From positions 248,001 to 312,000 of the forward strand of contig OY727097.1 in NCBI GenBank assembly GCA_963402885.1: a DNA stretch of 64,000 bases, given 5' to 3'. Position 1 is the first letter of the stretch. Each line of letters begins with the position of its first letter. This document shows, piece after piece, positions 12,238 through 34,490 of the stretch. This DNA comes from Antedon bifida. Taxonomy: Eukaryota; Echinodermata; Crinoidea; Comatulida; Antedonidae. The notes below the pieces were generated by a model, which ran no database searches, was not told the origin of the DNA, and saw nothing but the letters and a program-made list of their open reading frames with translations. The translations under genes and the position numbers were made by a program.

Positions 12238-12595
12238 TCAGGTAGCTAGGAGGATAGCTATGATTATGTTATTACTAACATTGTTTTATTACTGACCCCA
12301 GCCAGTAGTCAGGTAGCTAGGAGGAGAGCTATAATTATGTTATTACTAACATTGTTTTATTAGCTAGGAGGATAGCTATAAATATGTTATTACTAACATT
12401 GTTTTATTACTGACCCCAGCCAGTAGTCAGGTAGCTAGGAGGAGAGCTATAATTATGTTATTACTAACATTGTTTTATTACTGACCCCAGCCAGTAGTCG
12501 GGTAGCTAGGAGGATAGCTATAATTATGTTATTACTAACATTGTTTTATTAGCTAGGAGGATAGCTATAATTATGTTATTACTAACATTGTTTTA
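12220..12595 (+). repeat. 71-bp minisatellite starting over the STAG stop codon
   Basis: Full units begin at 12220, 12291, 12409 and 12480, each starting ACTGACCCCAGCCAGTAG and ending CTAACATTGTTTTATT. Partial 3' units lie at 12362-12408 and 12551-12595. The first unit includes the last STAG codons (TDPSQ) and TAG at 12235-12237; later units are 3' UTR. Confidence 0.95.
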
Positions 12596-14161
12596 CCAAA
12601 ATTATATTTGGTGTTATGTTGGTTCTCTTTGTTGGTTGGATTAGGAACTTTTTTTTTTTTTCGCTATATGAAATGTGACATTATTGATAAATTATTAACT
12701 GTATCCTTTTATTAACAATATTAAGAGTTTTGATTTATAGTTATGTTATGTTATACATGCAATACCTTTTCACAATAACACCATATATGATCAAGTATAA
12801 TCTCACCCCAGACCCAATCCATTTTTAATGCAATCTCCAATGTTGTACCTAGGCCTCTGGGCTATACTTGGTCATATACAGTAATGTTGTACCTAGGCCT
12901 CTGGGCTATACTTGGTCATATACAGTAATGCTTTCATTATTTGTACTCTTGTTTTCACTTCTGTTTTCACATTAAATACCAATACAATATTTGTCAACGT
13001 TTTTGTTCATTTTAGGAAAGTTCTTGATTCATTTTAATCTTAAAATAAACACTCTTTTAATTTGTTTGTTACAGGAGGATATGCAGATGGGGTTCTAAAT
13101 ACTGCATTTTAAGACCTTCTTAAGGCATGTCAGAGGATGATGTCAACCTCAACTCATACATTCACACACACGGTGCAAGTCTTCAGTAAAATATAATACT
13201 TTTTAGCTTGGTATGAATATATTTGAATTGATCCAACGTTCATGATAAATCTTTGGCTGTCTAAAAACTTGAGATACACGACTACTCTACAGTATCTCTT
13301 GCTGTTTAGTAGAAGGTGCCATCGTTTTAAACAAAATGACAGCAATTCACTTCATCTGTGTCTGAACACACTCTTAAACTGAAAATGGTTTTCTTGTTGA
13401 TGTTTCTATGTAAGTAAAGTAAGGCATGCTTGATAATGTTGGTCATTTTTATACTATTTTTAAAGTAATGGATGTACATTATGTGTTTTGTATAGAACTG
13501 TTAAACAGCTGTTTTAGCATTTGTTGTAACCCAATTGTGGGACCTTTTTGATACAGTACCTGTTTATAATCACAGCCTATATTTGGCATTCACAAAGACC
13601 AGTGTATAGTGATTAATGTATGTAATTAGATAGTTGATTGTTTTCAGCTCTTGTAGTAATTATTATAGAAAAAAAATTGTAAAGTAAGTAAGCTGTTTAA
13701 TTATGGAAATGCCCGGCTACCTACAGAAGAAAAAAATTAAATTTTTCATAAGCTGCTTTAAGTTGTTTACAATTTTGCAAGTTCATATTTTAAAAATTCT
13801 TGATAGATTTCACCATTTTAACAGTATTATTCCTCTGCTCTATAGAAATGTATGATAGAGTTAAGAATACTAAATCCACCTGTTATGTTAATTTGCTCTT
13901 AATTGTAACTGTACATGTTTTATGTAATGATTTCCAATGTTGTAAAATAGAAATAAACTTTATAAAAGTAATTTTATTTTGCATCTAAATTTATCAATCA
14001 TCGTTTAATACTGCTACTGTACTTTTGCACCTACAGAGCTTTTTCAGGTTTTAACCACTGATCAGCACTGTGGAGTAGTGCCACTATTTCTAAGCCTATA
14101 AGTATATTTATTGGCTTAAGAAGTAATCTACCGGATACGTCAAAATGTTTGTACATAAATC
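12238..14161 (+). other. STAG 3' UTR and convergent gap to GPALPP1
   Basis: No coding similarity was found. The region holds the 71-bp minisatellite, a 44-bp duplication (12839-12926), and possible poly(A) signals AATAAA near 13043 and 13950. An acceptor-like TTACAG at 13069-13074 might mark a spliced 3' UTR or alternative terminal exon. STAG and GPALPP1 are convergent here. Confidence 0.6.
12839..12926 (+). repeat. 44-bp tandem duplication in STAG 3' region
   Basis: Two adjacent copies of a unit beginning AATGTTGTACCTAGGCCTCT start at 12839 and 12883 with no visible differences. This is a recent local duplication. Confidence 0.95.
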
Positions 14162-15834
14162 TCATAAGTAAACCTTGTCAGACCCGTGTGCAAATTTGTC
14201 GTTTAACTTTGCCGATTCCTTGATGAGACGCTTTTTCTTTGCATCATCAAAACGATTAACATGTAGATCAACTTCACGATTAAATGGTCTACGTTCATTA
14301 GCTGTCCCTTCTTCTTCCTTAAATAATAAGAAACTTAGTTAATTCATATCGTGCTCAATTTGAGGGAGTTAAGCTAAATTTACCGAACTATAGTACATAT
14401 GTAATGCAATGGTATTATACGAACCTGTTTGCGTTTGAGGTCTTTTTGGTGCATATCAACAAGAGATACACCTCTCTTTTGTGAATTGTATGATGAGATT
14501 CTGTCCTCAATTTCTAGATCCCTGTTTGATTTCTCTTTTGATTTTTCTTGTTTTGTTGTTGAATCAGGATGTGCCCTGGAAGCAGCCTTGTTTTGTGCTT
14601 CCTGTAGGTCAAAGTTCATAATTTATTAAAACAACCCACTCAAAGAATAAAAGAAAAATATCTGGTCCGGACGGAACCTATTAGTTTTTACTTACTATCT
14701 TTCTGCGCTCACGGTCTGCTGGAGTCTCGGTCCAGCCGGATCTATCTTGTTTAGAGGGCGCTGCCTTTTTTCTGAATGTACGTGGTCCAAGACCAAAGTT
14801 CTTTCCATAGTCTGGAAGTTCCATCATCCATGTTTCTCTTTCAACTTTTTCTTGTACCTAACATTTAAGAATATACTTACTGGTTAGATAGACCTTGAGA
14901 AAGGAAACGGTATTTATTTTTTAGGACTAAGGGTCATGTTTGTCATGTCTTTGTATTTTATTAGGTGCTCCAATATGCATTGGTTAGTAGTGTCAAATTG
15001 TAACTGTACTACATTCCATATTGTCTGCATTTCAATAAGTCGCCCATACTTACATTTCCAGTCAATTTATTTTTCATGGCTTCTGCCCGTGCTTCAATAT
15101 CACTGGCAACGGAGCTCCTGTTGACCTCCAGACCTGTAGCTGGCATTGGGCCAATAATGTCATCTTCATCACCATCATCATCACCCGTATCTTCGCATAC
15201 ATTAGTACTTGCTATAAATCCAGGTGGCAGAGCAGGACCATAGGACATATCACTAGATGGCACAGTATTAACAGGTTCTGAAGTTTTTATAATTGATGTA
15301 GATGATGTGATTTCATCCTGCCGTGTACCTTCATCAATTTTATTGGGAGTTGATTTACTTATTACGTCTGGCAAGACTGGTCCAATAGTGTCATTTGTGT
15401 TATCATCCTCAAATCTTTCGGGTGAATCTACCAAGGATAAAAACAAATTCATAATTGTTGTGACATTAACAGATGAGGAATGGGCAATTTTCTATCAGCA
15501 CAGACAGTCAACAATGTATGGAATGCCTTCTTATTCAATTGACATAATAAATAATGGTCAACACAACTGTTTTCTTTAATTCTGTTCAGCACACACAGGT
15601 ATATTTAGTGACTCCAGCTAATAATAATAGTACTTCTTTGCTAGGCTACCCAGCTACTAGGAGGCAGTACACAGCATAGGCCTACTACTACTAGGCGCAG
15701 CTAGGCTTATTTTGGTTGGCTTTTTAGCCTGCGGCGCCGGCTTAGCTTCATCATACTTAATATTATTATTTACCATTACATACACCACCACCGAAACCAG
15801 GTGGTAGTGACGGCCCGATCATTTGTTCGGACAT
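14162..15834 (-). CDS. GPALPP1: GPALPP motifs-containing protein 1 (GPALPP1)
   Basis: Five exons read on the minus strand: 15834-15786, 15427-15054, 14857-14696, 14601-14425, 14317-14162. All junctions are GT-AG, and total coding is 918 nt (305 residues), close to the ~340 of human GPALPP1. The start MSEQMIGPSLPPGF carries a first GPALPP-type motif. Others are TIGPVLPD, YGPALPPGF and DIIGPMPATG. A conserved middle (ETWMMELP, FGLGPRTFRKK) is followed by RISSYNSQKRGVSLVDMHQK, and the C-terminus VNRFDDAKKKRLIKESAKLN matches the DUF3752 tail. The function is poorly known; it is a predicted nuclear protein of low complexity. It shares a short upstream gap with TMEM53, suggesting a divergent promoter. 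The exon-1 donor (gtgtatg) was chosen because it keeps frame. Confidence 0.9.
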
Positions 15835-16227
15835 TATCCTAAAACACTATTTCTAATTAGAAAGTCATTATTTTAGTAGATTCTATATAGATGACCGACT
15901 TCGGCTTCGACTTTCTTTTGTTTACGTTTTTTCGTGCTTCTGCCCTCTAGAGTTCTCAATCTGCATCCTCTCCTCCTCCTCCCCTGTCAATCATGATCGA
16001 TGAACCATGTAGCACAGCCATTCCATTTTACAGCGGGTAATCATTGTTATTAGAGAATTGACGTGATATTATTTGATTAATGTTTTTTATTTATGACAAT
16101 AAAAGATGTTTGTCAGGCCTGATCTGTATTTCTACTGAAATTAGAGATTATAAAATAATATTATATACAGTCCGCATGCAATACCCTGATTCACATTACT
16201 GTACTTAAATAATATCCCTTGTAACAA
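15835..16227. promoter_or_regulatory. Divergent GPALPP1/TMEM53 promoter region
   Basis: Only about 390 bp separate the GPALPP1 start codon (minus strand, 15834) and the first TMEM53 ATG (plus strand, 16228). No TATA box is obvious. It contains a CT-rich stretch (CCTCTCCTCCTCCTCCCCTG near 15966). The promoter role is inferred from the head-to-head layout. Confidence 0.45.
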
Positions 16228-18147
16228 ATGGTTTTGTCTATATTTAATACCGATCCTCATGGCCCGTTCGTCGTTTGGTGGATACCACGTGTGGATGCTG
16301 GTTTGCAGCACACAATCTCTATATTCACGAAACGGAGCATACCACGCAGCAGATCCTTTACCACCTGGCTAACTGAGCCGTCCTGTGCCAAATCTCCAGT
16401 ATTTAAACCGATCAACATGTTCAAAAGTATTCAGTTTGCGAAAAACGCCATAGTCACATTTCCTAAACAGACGGTGTTGTTACCAGTCGGTCAGAAACAG
16501 GTATGTTTTCAGACCTTTTGTTTATGTAGGCCGCACATCGCGAAGGGTGTGCTATGTATTGACTAGATAGTCGAGTAAGATCAGTGAGGGGATTAACTTT
16601 TAGTCTCCATCCAGGGAGTTGTTTACAACTCGCCCTGGTCCATCCAGGCCCCAGACAATGTTTATTATATAGTGACTCATTTGAATCCGCAGTAAAATAG
16701 GTGTAGTTAAGTTTTTTTATGGCAGTTTCATTCAAATCACATAAATTAGTAGATATAGTAAGTAAGAGAAAATATCAGTAAAAGTTCTTGATTTTTGTTT
16801 ATATTTTTGTAAATCAATTTAGGTCTAGCACTGCAGCTACCTCTATAATAATTAGTATACTAGTTATTTTTAGGCCTCTATAATATTATAATAATTATAC
16901 TATATAGTAAAAAGTAAATATATTTTTGATAAATACAAAATGTGGTTGCTTTAAATATGGTACGATTAGAGGATTTTAATTTATAACAAAAAAACAAAAA
17001 AAAAATGGAAATTAAGTAAAATACTTTATTAATTTAGTTTAGTAAACCATGGATGGATCCGTAGTCTAGATAGTAGTACATGATACATTAATTTAATATT
17101 TCTGGTTGTACTCAATTTCGGATGCATTCAGACTGTAAGGATAAAGTTTCTTTGAGTTCCTGGTACAAAGTGTTGCTGGTACTACAGTCTGTAACCATTA
17201 TTATTATTACCATGATTGCATATTATGCCCTCCAATTTCAATAATTTAATCAAATCTGTACATTTATAAAAACTGATTTAATCAATAATAAATGTTGTTT
17301 TCCACTTCAGCTTGCTGTTTGTTATGCATCCACAAAAGCTGATGATAATATTACAAATACCAGGATTGATGATAATTTAGTGCTGCACACGACGTCCTCG
17401 TCACAGCCGGGTGCGCCATTAGTTCTTCTTTACAGTTGGTTGGCTGCTAAACAGCGCCATCTTGATCGATTCTCTAAATTGTATCTTAACAAAGGCTGTG
17501 ATGTCGTATCTGTTCAAATAAAACCACTACAGTTGATACAACCTGCAAGTGGTTCCCAAAAAATTGCAGAGAAGTTAGTCGATTTTGTGCAGGGATCCGA
17601 TCAAAACCACCGACCACTTCTGGTGCATACCTTTTCAGTTGGAGCATATCTACACAGTGAAACACTATCAAAGATGTCTGAGCATGACACGAAGAACAAG
17701 ACCGTGTTAGTGGACAGAATCAAAGGTCAAGTATTTGACAGTGCAGTTGATTTGGATAAAGTACCGTATGGTACATCGAGGGCGCTTTTCAACAACCGTG
17801 TAGCTCAGAATACTGTCGAGGCTATCTTGAACGGTTTTTTCAGAATGACTCACAAACACACAATGTTGCATTATCAGAATGCACAAAAAGTGTTCTACTC
17901 TAACCCTGCTTCTACTCCTTTGCTCTTCTTTTACTCTAAAGTTGACCCAGTTGCTCCCGCCAGCACCATCGATAGCTGCATCAACACTCTTAAACATGAC
18001 CATGGCAAAGAAGTCTACAGTAAAGTCTTTGATAGCTCGTCGCATGTCAGTCACATGTATAAATATCAAAGTGAATACATTGGGGCTCTAGAATCGTTCC
18101 TACACAGGTTAGGCTGCTTCAATGCAGATCAAACAACATCAGCCTAA
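16228..18147 (+). CDS. TMEM53: TMEM53/DUF829 alpha/beta-hydrolase-fold protein
   Basis: Two exons, 16228-16500 and 17311-18147, join in phase 0. The long form is 369 residues. A more plausible start at 16417 (MFKSIQFAKNAIVTFPKQ) gives 306, nearer the ~280 of the family. Exon 2 begins LAVCYASTKADD and continues into the DUF829 core: PLVLLYSWLAAKQRHLDRFS, then a nucleophile-elbow-like HTFSVGAYLH (Ser 137 in the 306-residue form), VFDSAV, FFYSKVDPVAP (Asp 240) and SSSHVSHMYKY (His 273/276). These positions fit a Ser-Asp-His triad. Vertebrate TMEM53 is a nuclear-envelope protein that dampens BMP-SMAD signalling; whether this relative shares that role is unknown. The start codon is uncertain. Confidence 0.85.
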
Positions 18148-21100
18148 AAAAAATGAAACTAACTTCATGCTGCTTTGTGATCTTCCAGCTAAAACTATTT
18201 TTAATTTCTGCATGGCCGTATTTCTACCTCATCTTTATAACTTGTTCACATTAAATTGTTAAACTATTTTGCATCAAATAATGTCGTAAAAAAATACATT
18301 TTATAATCTCATAAAATGTTATCTTTCTTTGTTGTCCAACTCTAAACACGAAACCAAAGAAGTTTAGAAATAACTAACTAAAGACATTACATTTTATAAA
18401 CAAAGATTTGTATTCACATCACGTAAATATCATAAAGTGTCTTCTTGTTTTTGTATGATGAAAAATTTGATCAATATTTTACATACTTGAATCTTATGTT
18501 TCTCACTTTCATGGTTTTTTTCTGAAAACTAAGTACTTCAGTCTTAACTTTCATGTTTGGATCTGAAAACATGTATTTGAGCTTCATGTTTATAGCTTCC
18601 ATGTTTAATAAGGAACATTATGTGAGATTCTTGTTTGTCTCTTTCTTGTTTGTCTCTTTCTTGTACAAGCTATGTTCTAAAGTATCATATATTTTAAAAT
18701 ATATATTTATATTTCAAATAATTAATAAAACAAATTATATTTCACTGTAATTGATTCTACATTTCAAGGATATATTTTAAATTCAAATATTTATTTAACA
18801 AGTTGGTGCCTTAGATCTTTTTCTGTTTCTCCACCACTGCCATTGTGCTTTCTTGCATGGCCACATTTTTAAAATTTTGACTTAATTAGAAATTACTTTT
18901 TGAATCATGTGATAGTCTTTACTAAATCTGTATAAATGCTAATTTTTTGTGTTTTTTAATTGTTATACATTGTAAAATGTATTTTAAATGCTCTTCATTT
19001 TTATGATGGACCAGAATATATCACATTAGCACATAACTACATAGATTATTTATATTTTATAAATACCAATTAATCTTTTTAATAACATACTAATACTATA
19101 GCATTTAAAGAAATTACAAAAAAATGCATTATTAACATTATTTAGTTATTTTTAATAATAATAAAACCAAATCAAAGTTGTTAAAATTGTTTTAATATAA
19201 AACTTCAAATAACTATTTTAAAAATAATATATAATGGTTTGTTGTGCTTTAATAATGTATTTAAGATTTCTAAATATATTTTCCAGTGAAAAAATCTTCT
19301 ATAGGCCTAGTGGTAATTGTATGAATGCATGGTACTATTTGTGAGCACAAAATAATTACCGTACTGTTAATTAAGTAATTTATACTTATTATATATAAAC
19401 TCTAGTAGATTTATTATTGAAATTACCACCAATTGGTCTTACCACCAGACACATATGTTTTTTAAATAAAAATATTTTATTGTTTTTACAATTTTATTAT
19501 TTCTACAAATTACGAATGTATTCTTCCACCATTTAGCCGATGATTATCTTGGTAAACTTTTAATTCATTTGTATACTGAAATATCAGAATGAGAAATTGG
19601 TTATTTTGTAACCCAGACAATAAAATGATATAAAATAACATTTTGTATGATATTGTAATTATTTAAGTAAATTACACATTTCCATAGACTTTTCGGGAGT
19701 TGCTCTGATAATGACTTGTAACATCATGACGCCCTCAACGTATGCACAGACGATACAAGACAAAAAAATTAATACAATTTTAATAACTTACTCTCCTGAT
19801 AGTGTTTTATGAATGATTTACTTAAGGTATACAGGTGATGATGATGATGACGACGATTATTTAATTCATTACGTCGAATTAAGGCTTTTCGTTATCTGAA
19901 TTAATTAGATTGGAAAGCTTCATTTTCTTTTGAAAATGATGAAAGGCAGAAACGCTTTTTTTAAATGAATGCCGCGTTTTCTTTTTATTTGACTCAAACC
20001 TCGACGTTATCAACATTTTGTTATCAATTTAATGCCACGCGCGCTTTATACTTTTTTTGAAACTGATCAAAAGTGGACGTTTTCAAAGTTTAATTTACAT
20101 AGGCCTAATTGTCAACACACAGATCAAGAAGTCAATGTTTTCCAATTTTGTGTAAAGGCACAGTAATAAGATTGTTCCATCACTTTGATTTATGTATTTT
20201 TCATCGTTATTAGTTTCTTCGAATTATTAATATTATTACGTTTTGGCTATAAGGCCTACAAAGAGTTTTTTCTTCGTATATTACCGTACATTTCTTTTCT
20301 CGACACTTTGGTGTCGAGCAAAGCTAATGCGTTTTATTCGAATATTGCCTATTTTGTGTAAGGAGACATGTAAAATGATTTGTTCATCACTTCTATTTTT
20401 GTTTCTCATCGTTATCACGTTTTTTTCACATGCTGTACCTTCGGGCCTACTTCTCAAATGCCTTTTAATGATCAATAGTTCCTTTTCATCCTTCGAATTT
20501 TCTTTCATCACGTTGAATTATGTTTCATTATTACCGTGTTTCCATTGTGACATTTTTAGGAGGAGTACGAATATCCTTATAGAAACTAGGCCTACCGTTA
20601 AGTCGAGTAGGTACAAATTAAGTAATGTTTAGTTGCGTGTAAGCCTACTGGTAAGTTTGGCGGTCCTATATAAATTATTGCAATTTGGCCTACAGACAGG
20701 AATAGACTGAATATAATTTCGGACTATCTGAGAGTGACAAAGTTCATGTATCGTAGAGGGGGTACGTACTGTTATTAGAATACAATTAAACAATACGCTT
20801 GACTTGACAACCATGCAACATACGACGCGGTGGAGTTAAGCAAGTACTTGAGGATTTAGTGAATGCTTCCGTTCCATATCGAAGATGACGCCTTGCTTAC
20901 AAAAGACAGTAGGGTTAGCTTTTCTGATACATAGTAATGACTTATATTGTTAATTTTCATGTACTCAGCGGTTTTAGGAACATTTAAATGGAACACATCG
21001 TTTTACCTGCTGACGATACCGGTAAGGTGACCCCGTAACGAAGTTTTATGGGCAGTTCGTCGTCGTCTTTCCCCTTGTGTTTACAACTTTTACTAACAAT

Positions 21101-21355
21101 AACAAATCGATTTTGCTACTTTATGTTTGTGTAATCTCTCATGGAGGATTATGTATGTTTGAGTATCCATCATCATTCGTTTGCCTACCAAGATAACTCA
21201 GCTAGCTCAGCTACCTGTACAGGGAGGAACAAACACTATAGTATATAATCATTGTTTATTATTAAAAGATTGGAAGAGTCATTTCAGGACGTGTCTTCCG
21301 CTCTCCTCTGTCTGTGCATATTTATTAGAACTGGTCAAATAATAGTGAAGTCAAA
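18148..21355 (+). other. TMEM53 3' region and PRKX upstream region
   Basis: No recognisable coding sequence. Very AT-rich to 19650, with a possible poly(A) signal AATAAA near 18722 and short tandem TTCTTGTTTGTCTC copies around 18630-18662. A (GATGAT)n/GACGAC stretch lies at 19837-19858. 20900-21355 probably holds the PRKX promoter and 5' UTR; no core promoter element could be assigned. ORFs of 60-130 codons here have no domain signal. Confidence 0.5.
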
Positions 21356-31153
<9,798 letters not shown>

Positions 31154-31556
31154 GCAGCTACTAATTTTATTTTAATAATAAAGGGGGTTGCCATTTGGTG
31201 GGGTTGCCATTTGTGTACAGATATGTACGTGTGATAATTGATTATTTTTCCTTTGTAAAAGTTGCGAACCGAATGACCATTATAGATCGAAGTAACTCAA
31301 CAAAATATTATTGTTTTGTAAACCCACAAACGAAATCCGTTTTACGGTTGACTGATCACAGAAAGGCACCTGCAGATGTATTGATCTGAGGATGTTGCGT
31401 CACGTTCTTCTATAATGTCAATATAACTTCTGACGAAAGTCCAGATATTCTCAGTATTATTAGTTATTCATTTTAAAACCATCCTAGCATATGAGTTTAT
31501 CACTGAATGGTATTTTTATTTTCATACAATATTATTGCATTGGAAAGAAAACCGTC

Positions 31557-31573
31557 GTGGGTTCGAATCCCAC
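31557..31573 (+). repeat. tRNA T-arm relic (box B)
   Basis: GTGGG-TTCGAAT-CCCAC is a perfect T-stem and T-loop with a box B. No acceptor stem, D-arm or anticodon arm can be built upstream, so this is a tRNA or SINE 3'-half relic and not a working tRNA gene. Confidence 0.5.
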
Positions 31574-32679
31574 CCAAGAATTACTTATTACATATTTTTT
31601 CGCAAGTATTTTCAATGTATTTGGTATAAAGTACAAATTATGTCAGAGTAAGGCAAAACATCTGACCAATATTATTATTTATTATACAGTATATTACAAA
31701 TAGTATTATTATTTTTCTATCAAATGGTACAACAGATGTACTGGACCAAAGCCAATGTATTACATTTTAAAGTTGTTTCTTAATGAGTATTTAAATTTTC
31801 TAAATGTGTTTTTACATTTCACAGCACAGCATATATAATTATATTTTTTGATATTGGAGTCAGTTAACAATTTATATTGAGTTTTAAATTTGTGTAAACC
31901 TTTATTTTGGAAAATAAATGAAAAATGAATAACTTAAATAATGTACATGTATAATATGTACGTAAAAATATAAAATACATTTGTCACCCCTCTTGGTTTC
32001 AATGCAATTGACCCGTCTTCCTGTATAGGTTCTTTCTATAATATGTAGATACTAGAAAACAATACCATGGCTCAGTTCAATTATTTTTCTATGGAGTCTT
32101 AATTAACCTTAAATTTAAGAACAAAAATCGTTTTTGTTTATTGGTCTTTCACAGCTCTTAATCAATTTTCTTAGAGATTACCATATTGTGTATTTTTATC
32201 CAACTTATATAGTTGCTCAAACACTACTGTACATTCTTTTTAATTACTAATTTGATAGAATTATTATAAGTGAACCAAGATTTTATGAAGAGTATACTTT
32301 TTAAATTGACATTTATTCTTGATTAAGCTTCGTACTGTAGTTTGATGCATAATATTATTGTTTTGTAAACGTGATGATTATTTTGTATGGGATTTTAAAG
32401 AAGGTATTTCCCTAAACCTATTTAGGTACTTAATAAACTTGTGTGCTTAAGAAATAATTGCCAATTACTAGCATTTTGATAATCCGTTTTATTTTTGAAA
32501 GTATCAGTTTAAATTCAGTAAACTGTTAAAATGCATACAGTCGGAATCAACTGAAGTACAGTAGTATTATGGCAGTAATATTGTAGATGTTATATTAGAT
32601 AAATTCACAAACAAATGTGAATTTCACTGATTATAAATGTTTTTTTTGGTTTGCATTTTATTGTATTTGGTGGTGTACA

Positions 32680-34168
32680 GTACTGGGATTTTTTTCAAAA
32701 AATTCAATTATTTTCCAATAATATGGCTATATATACACATATATTGCTTTGTATCATCTTGTAGAGCCACATTAATCAGTTTTATCGAAAAATAAAAAGG
32801 TCGAGATTTAGCCAATTTTGGAAAAAATTCCTGTACTATAGTTCAAGGTTTTTTTCGAAAAATACCCAAAATATCGACTTTTTAAAATTCAATTATTTTG
32901 CGATAATATAGCTATATATGCACATATATTGCTTTGTATCATCTTATAGAGCCATATTAACCAGTTTTGTCAAAAAATAAAAAGGTCAAAATTTAGCCAA
33001 TTTTGGAAAAAATCCCTGTACTATAGTTCAGGATTTTTTTCGAAAAATACCCAAAATATCGACTTTTCAAAATTCAATTATTTCGCAATAATATGGCTAT
33101 ATATGCACATATATTGCTTTGTATCATCTTATAGAGCCATATTAACCAGTTTTGTTGAAAAAGAAAAAGGTCGAAATTTAGCCAATTTTGGAAAAAATCC
33201 CTGTACTATAGTTCAGGATTTTTTCGAAAAAGGCCCAAAATATCGACTTTTCAAAATTCAATTATTTTGCGATAATATGGCTATATATACACATATATTG
33301 CTTTGTATCATCTTATAGAGCCATATTAACCAGTTTTGTCAAAAAATAAAAAGGTCAAAATTTAGCCAATTTTGGAAAAAATCCCTGTACTATAGTTCAG
33401 GATTTTTTTCGAAAAATACCCAAAATATCGACTTTTCAAAATTCAATTATTTCGCAATAATATGGCTATATATGCACATATATTGCTTTGTATCATCTTA
33501 TAGAGCCATATTAACCAGTTTTGTTGAAAAAGAAAAAGGTCGAAATTTAGCCAATTTTGGAAAAAATCCCTGTATTACAGGGCTTTTTTCAAAAAAATGC
33601 ACAAATTGTGATAATATGGCTATATATGCACATATATTGCTTTGTATCATCTTATAGAGCCATATTAACCAGTTTTGTCGAAAAAGAAAAAGGTCGAAAT
33701 TTAGCCAATTTTGGAAAAAATCCCTGTACTATATTGCTTTGTATCATCTTATAGAGCCATATTAACCAGTTTTGTCGAAAAAGCAAAAGGTCGAAATTTA
33801 GCCAATTTTGGAAAAAATCCCTGTACTATAGTTCATGGTTTTTTAAAAAAAAAAATGCCCAAAATATCGACTTTTTAAAATTCAATTATTTTGTGATAAT
33901 ATGGCTATATATGCACATATATTGCTTTATATCATCTTATAGAGCCATATTAACCAGTTTTGTCGAAAAAGCAAAAGGTCGAAATTTAGCCAATTTTGGA
34001 AAAAATCCCTGTACTATAGTTCATGGTTTTTTTAAAAAAAAAATGCCCAAAATATCGACTTTTTAAAATTCAATTATTTTGTGATAATATGGCTATATAT
34101 GCACATATATTGCTTTATATCATCTTATAGAGCCATATTAACCAGTTTTGTCGAAAAATAAAAGGGCC
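32680..34168 (+). repeat. Satellite array, ~185-bp unit, about nine copies
   Basis: The phrase TATAGAGCCATATTAACCAG, or a close variant, recurs near 32761, 32945, 33131, 33315, 33501, 33653, 33749, 33939 and 34125. Spacing is 184-190 bp except for two shortened units (about 152 and 96 bp). Each unit also has GGCTATATATGCACATATAT and AATTTAGCCAATTTTGGAAA. Units 3 and 5 are almost identical, and so are units 2 and 4, suggesting a higher-order two-unit pattern. Short ORFs inside are by-products of the repeat. Confidence 0.95.
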
Positions 34169-34490
34169 AACAATTTTCCATACATGCACATAAATACAGG
34201 ATTTTGTTGTACACACAAAAACAATGTTTTTTTTTATAAATGTTATGTTTTTATTGGCTTATAATGAAATCAGACTAATAAAATAAGTACTGTACTAAGT
34301 GAATTTAAATGAGGATGAATTATTATGGCAGTACAGTCATCATTACTGGAGCACACCATGTCTTGACAAAGATTTGACATGAGGGTTGAAATGATCAGGT
34401 AACTGTAAAAATAAAAGAAAATTTGATTGCATATAATTTTTAAAAGAAATACTGTAAACCGCAATGATTTGTAGTTATAATCAATTCGGA

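Larger units (their letters stand above)
31154..34490 (+). other. PRKX 3' region and gap to MFSD1
   Basis: No gene was recognised. The region contains a 16-bp duplication in the PRKX 3' UTR (GGGGTTGCCATTTG twice near 31184-31213), a tRNA T-arm relic at 31557-31573, the ~185-bp satellite array (32680-34168), and the likely MFSD1 3' UTR next to 34490. Confidence 0.6.

Noticed and set aside
20243-20632. 129-codon plus-strand ORF
   Set aside because: Low-complexity hydrophobic translation of AT-rich DNA, no recognisable domain, no splice or context support.
31490-31580. Possible tRNA gene at the perfect T-arm
   Set aside because: No D-arm, anticodon arm or acceptor stem can be formed upstream; kept only as a relic.
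33103-33754. ORFs of 61-71 codons in the satellite array
   Set aside because: They repeat with the 185-bp unit and have no domain; a by-product of the repeat.
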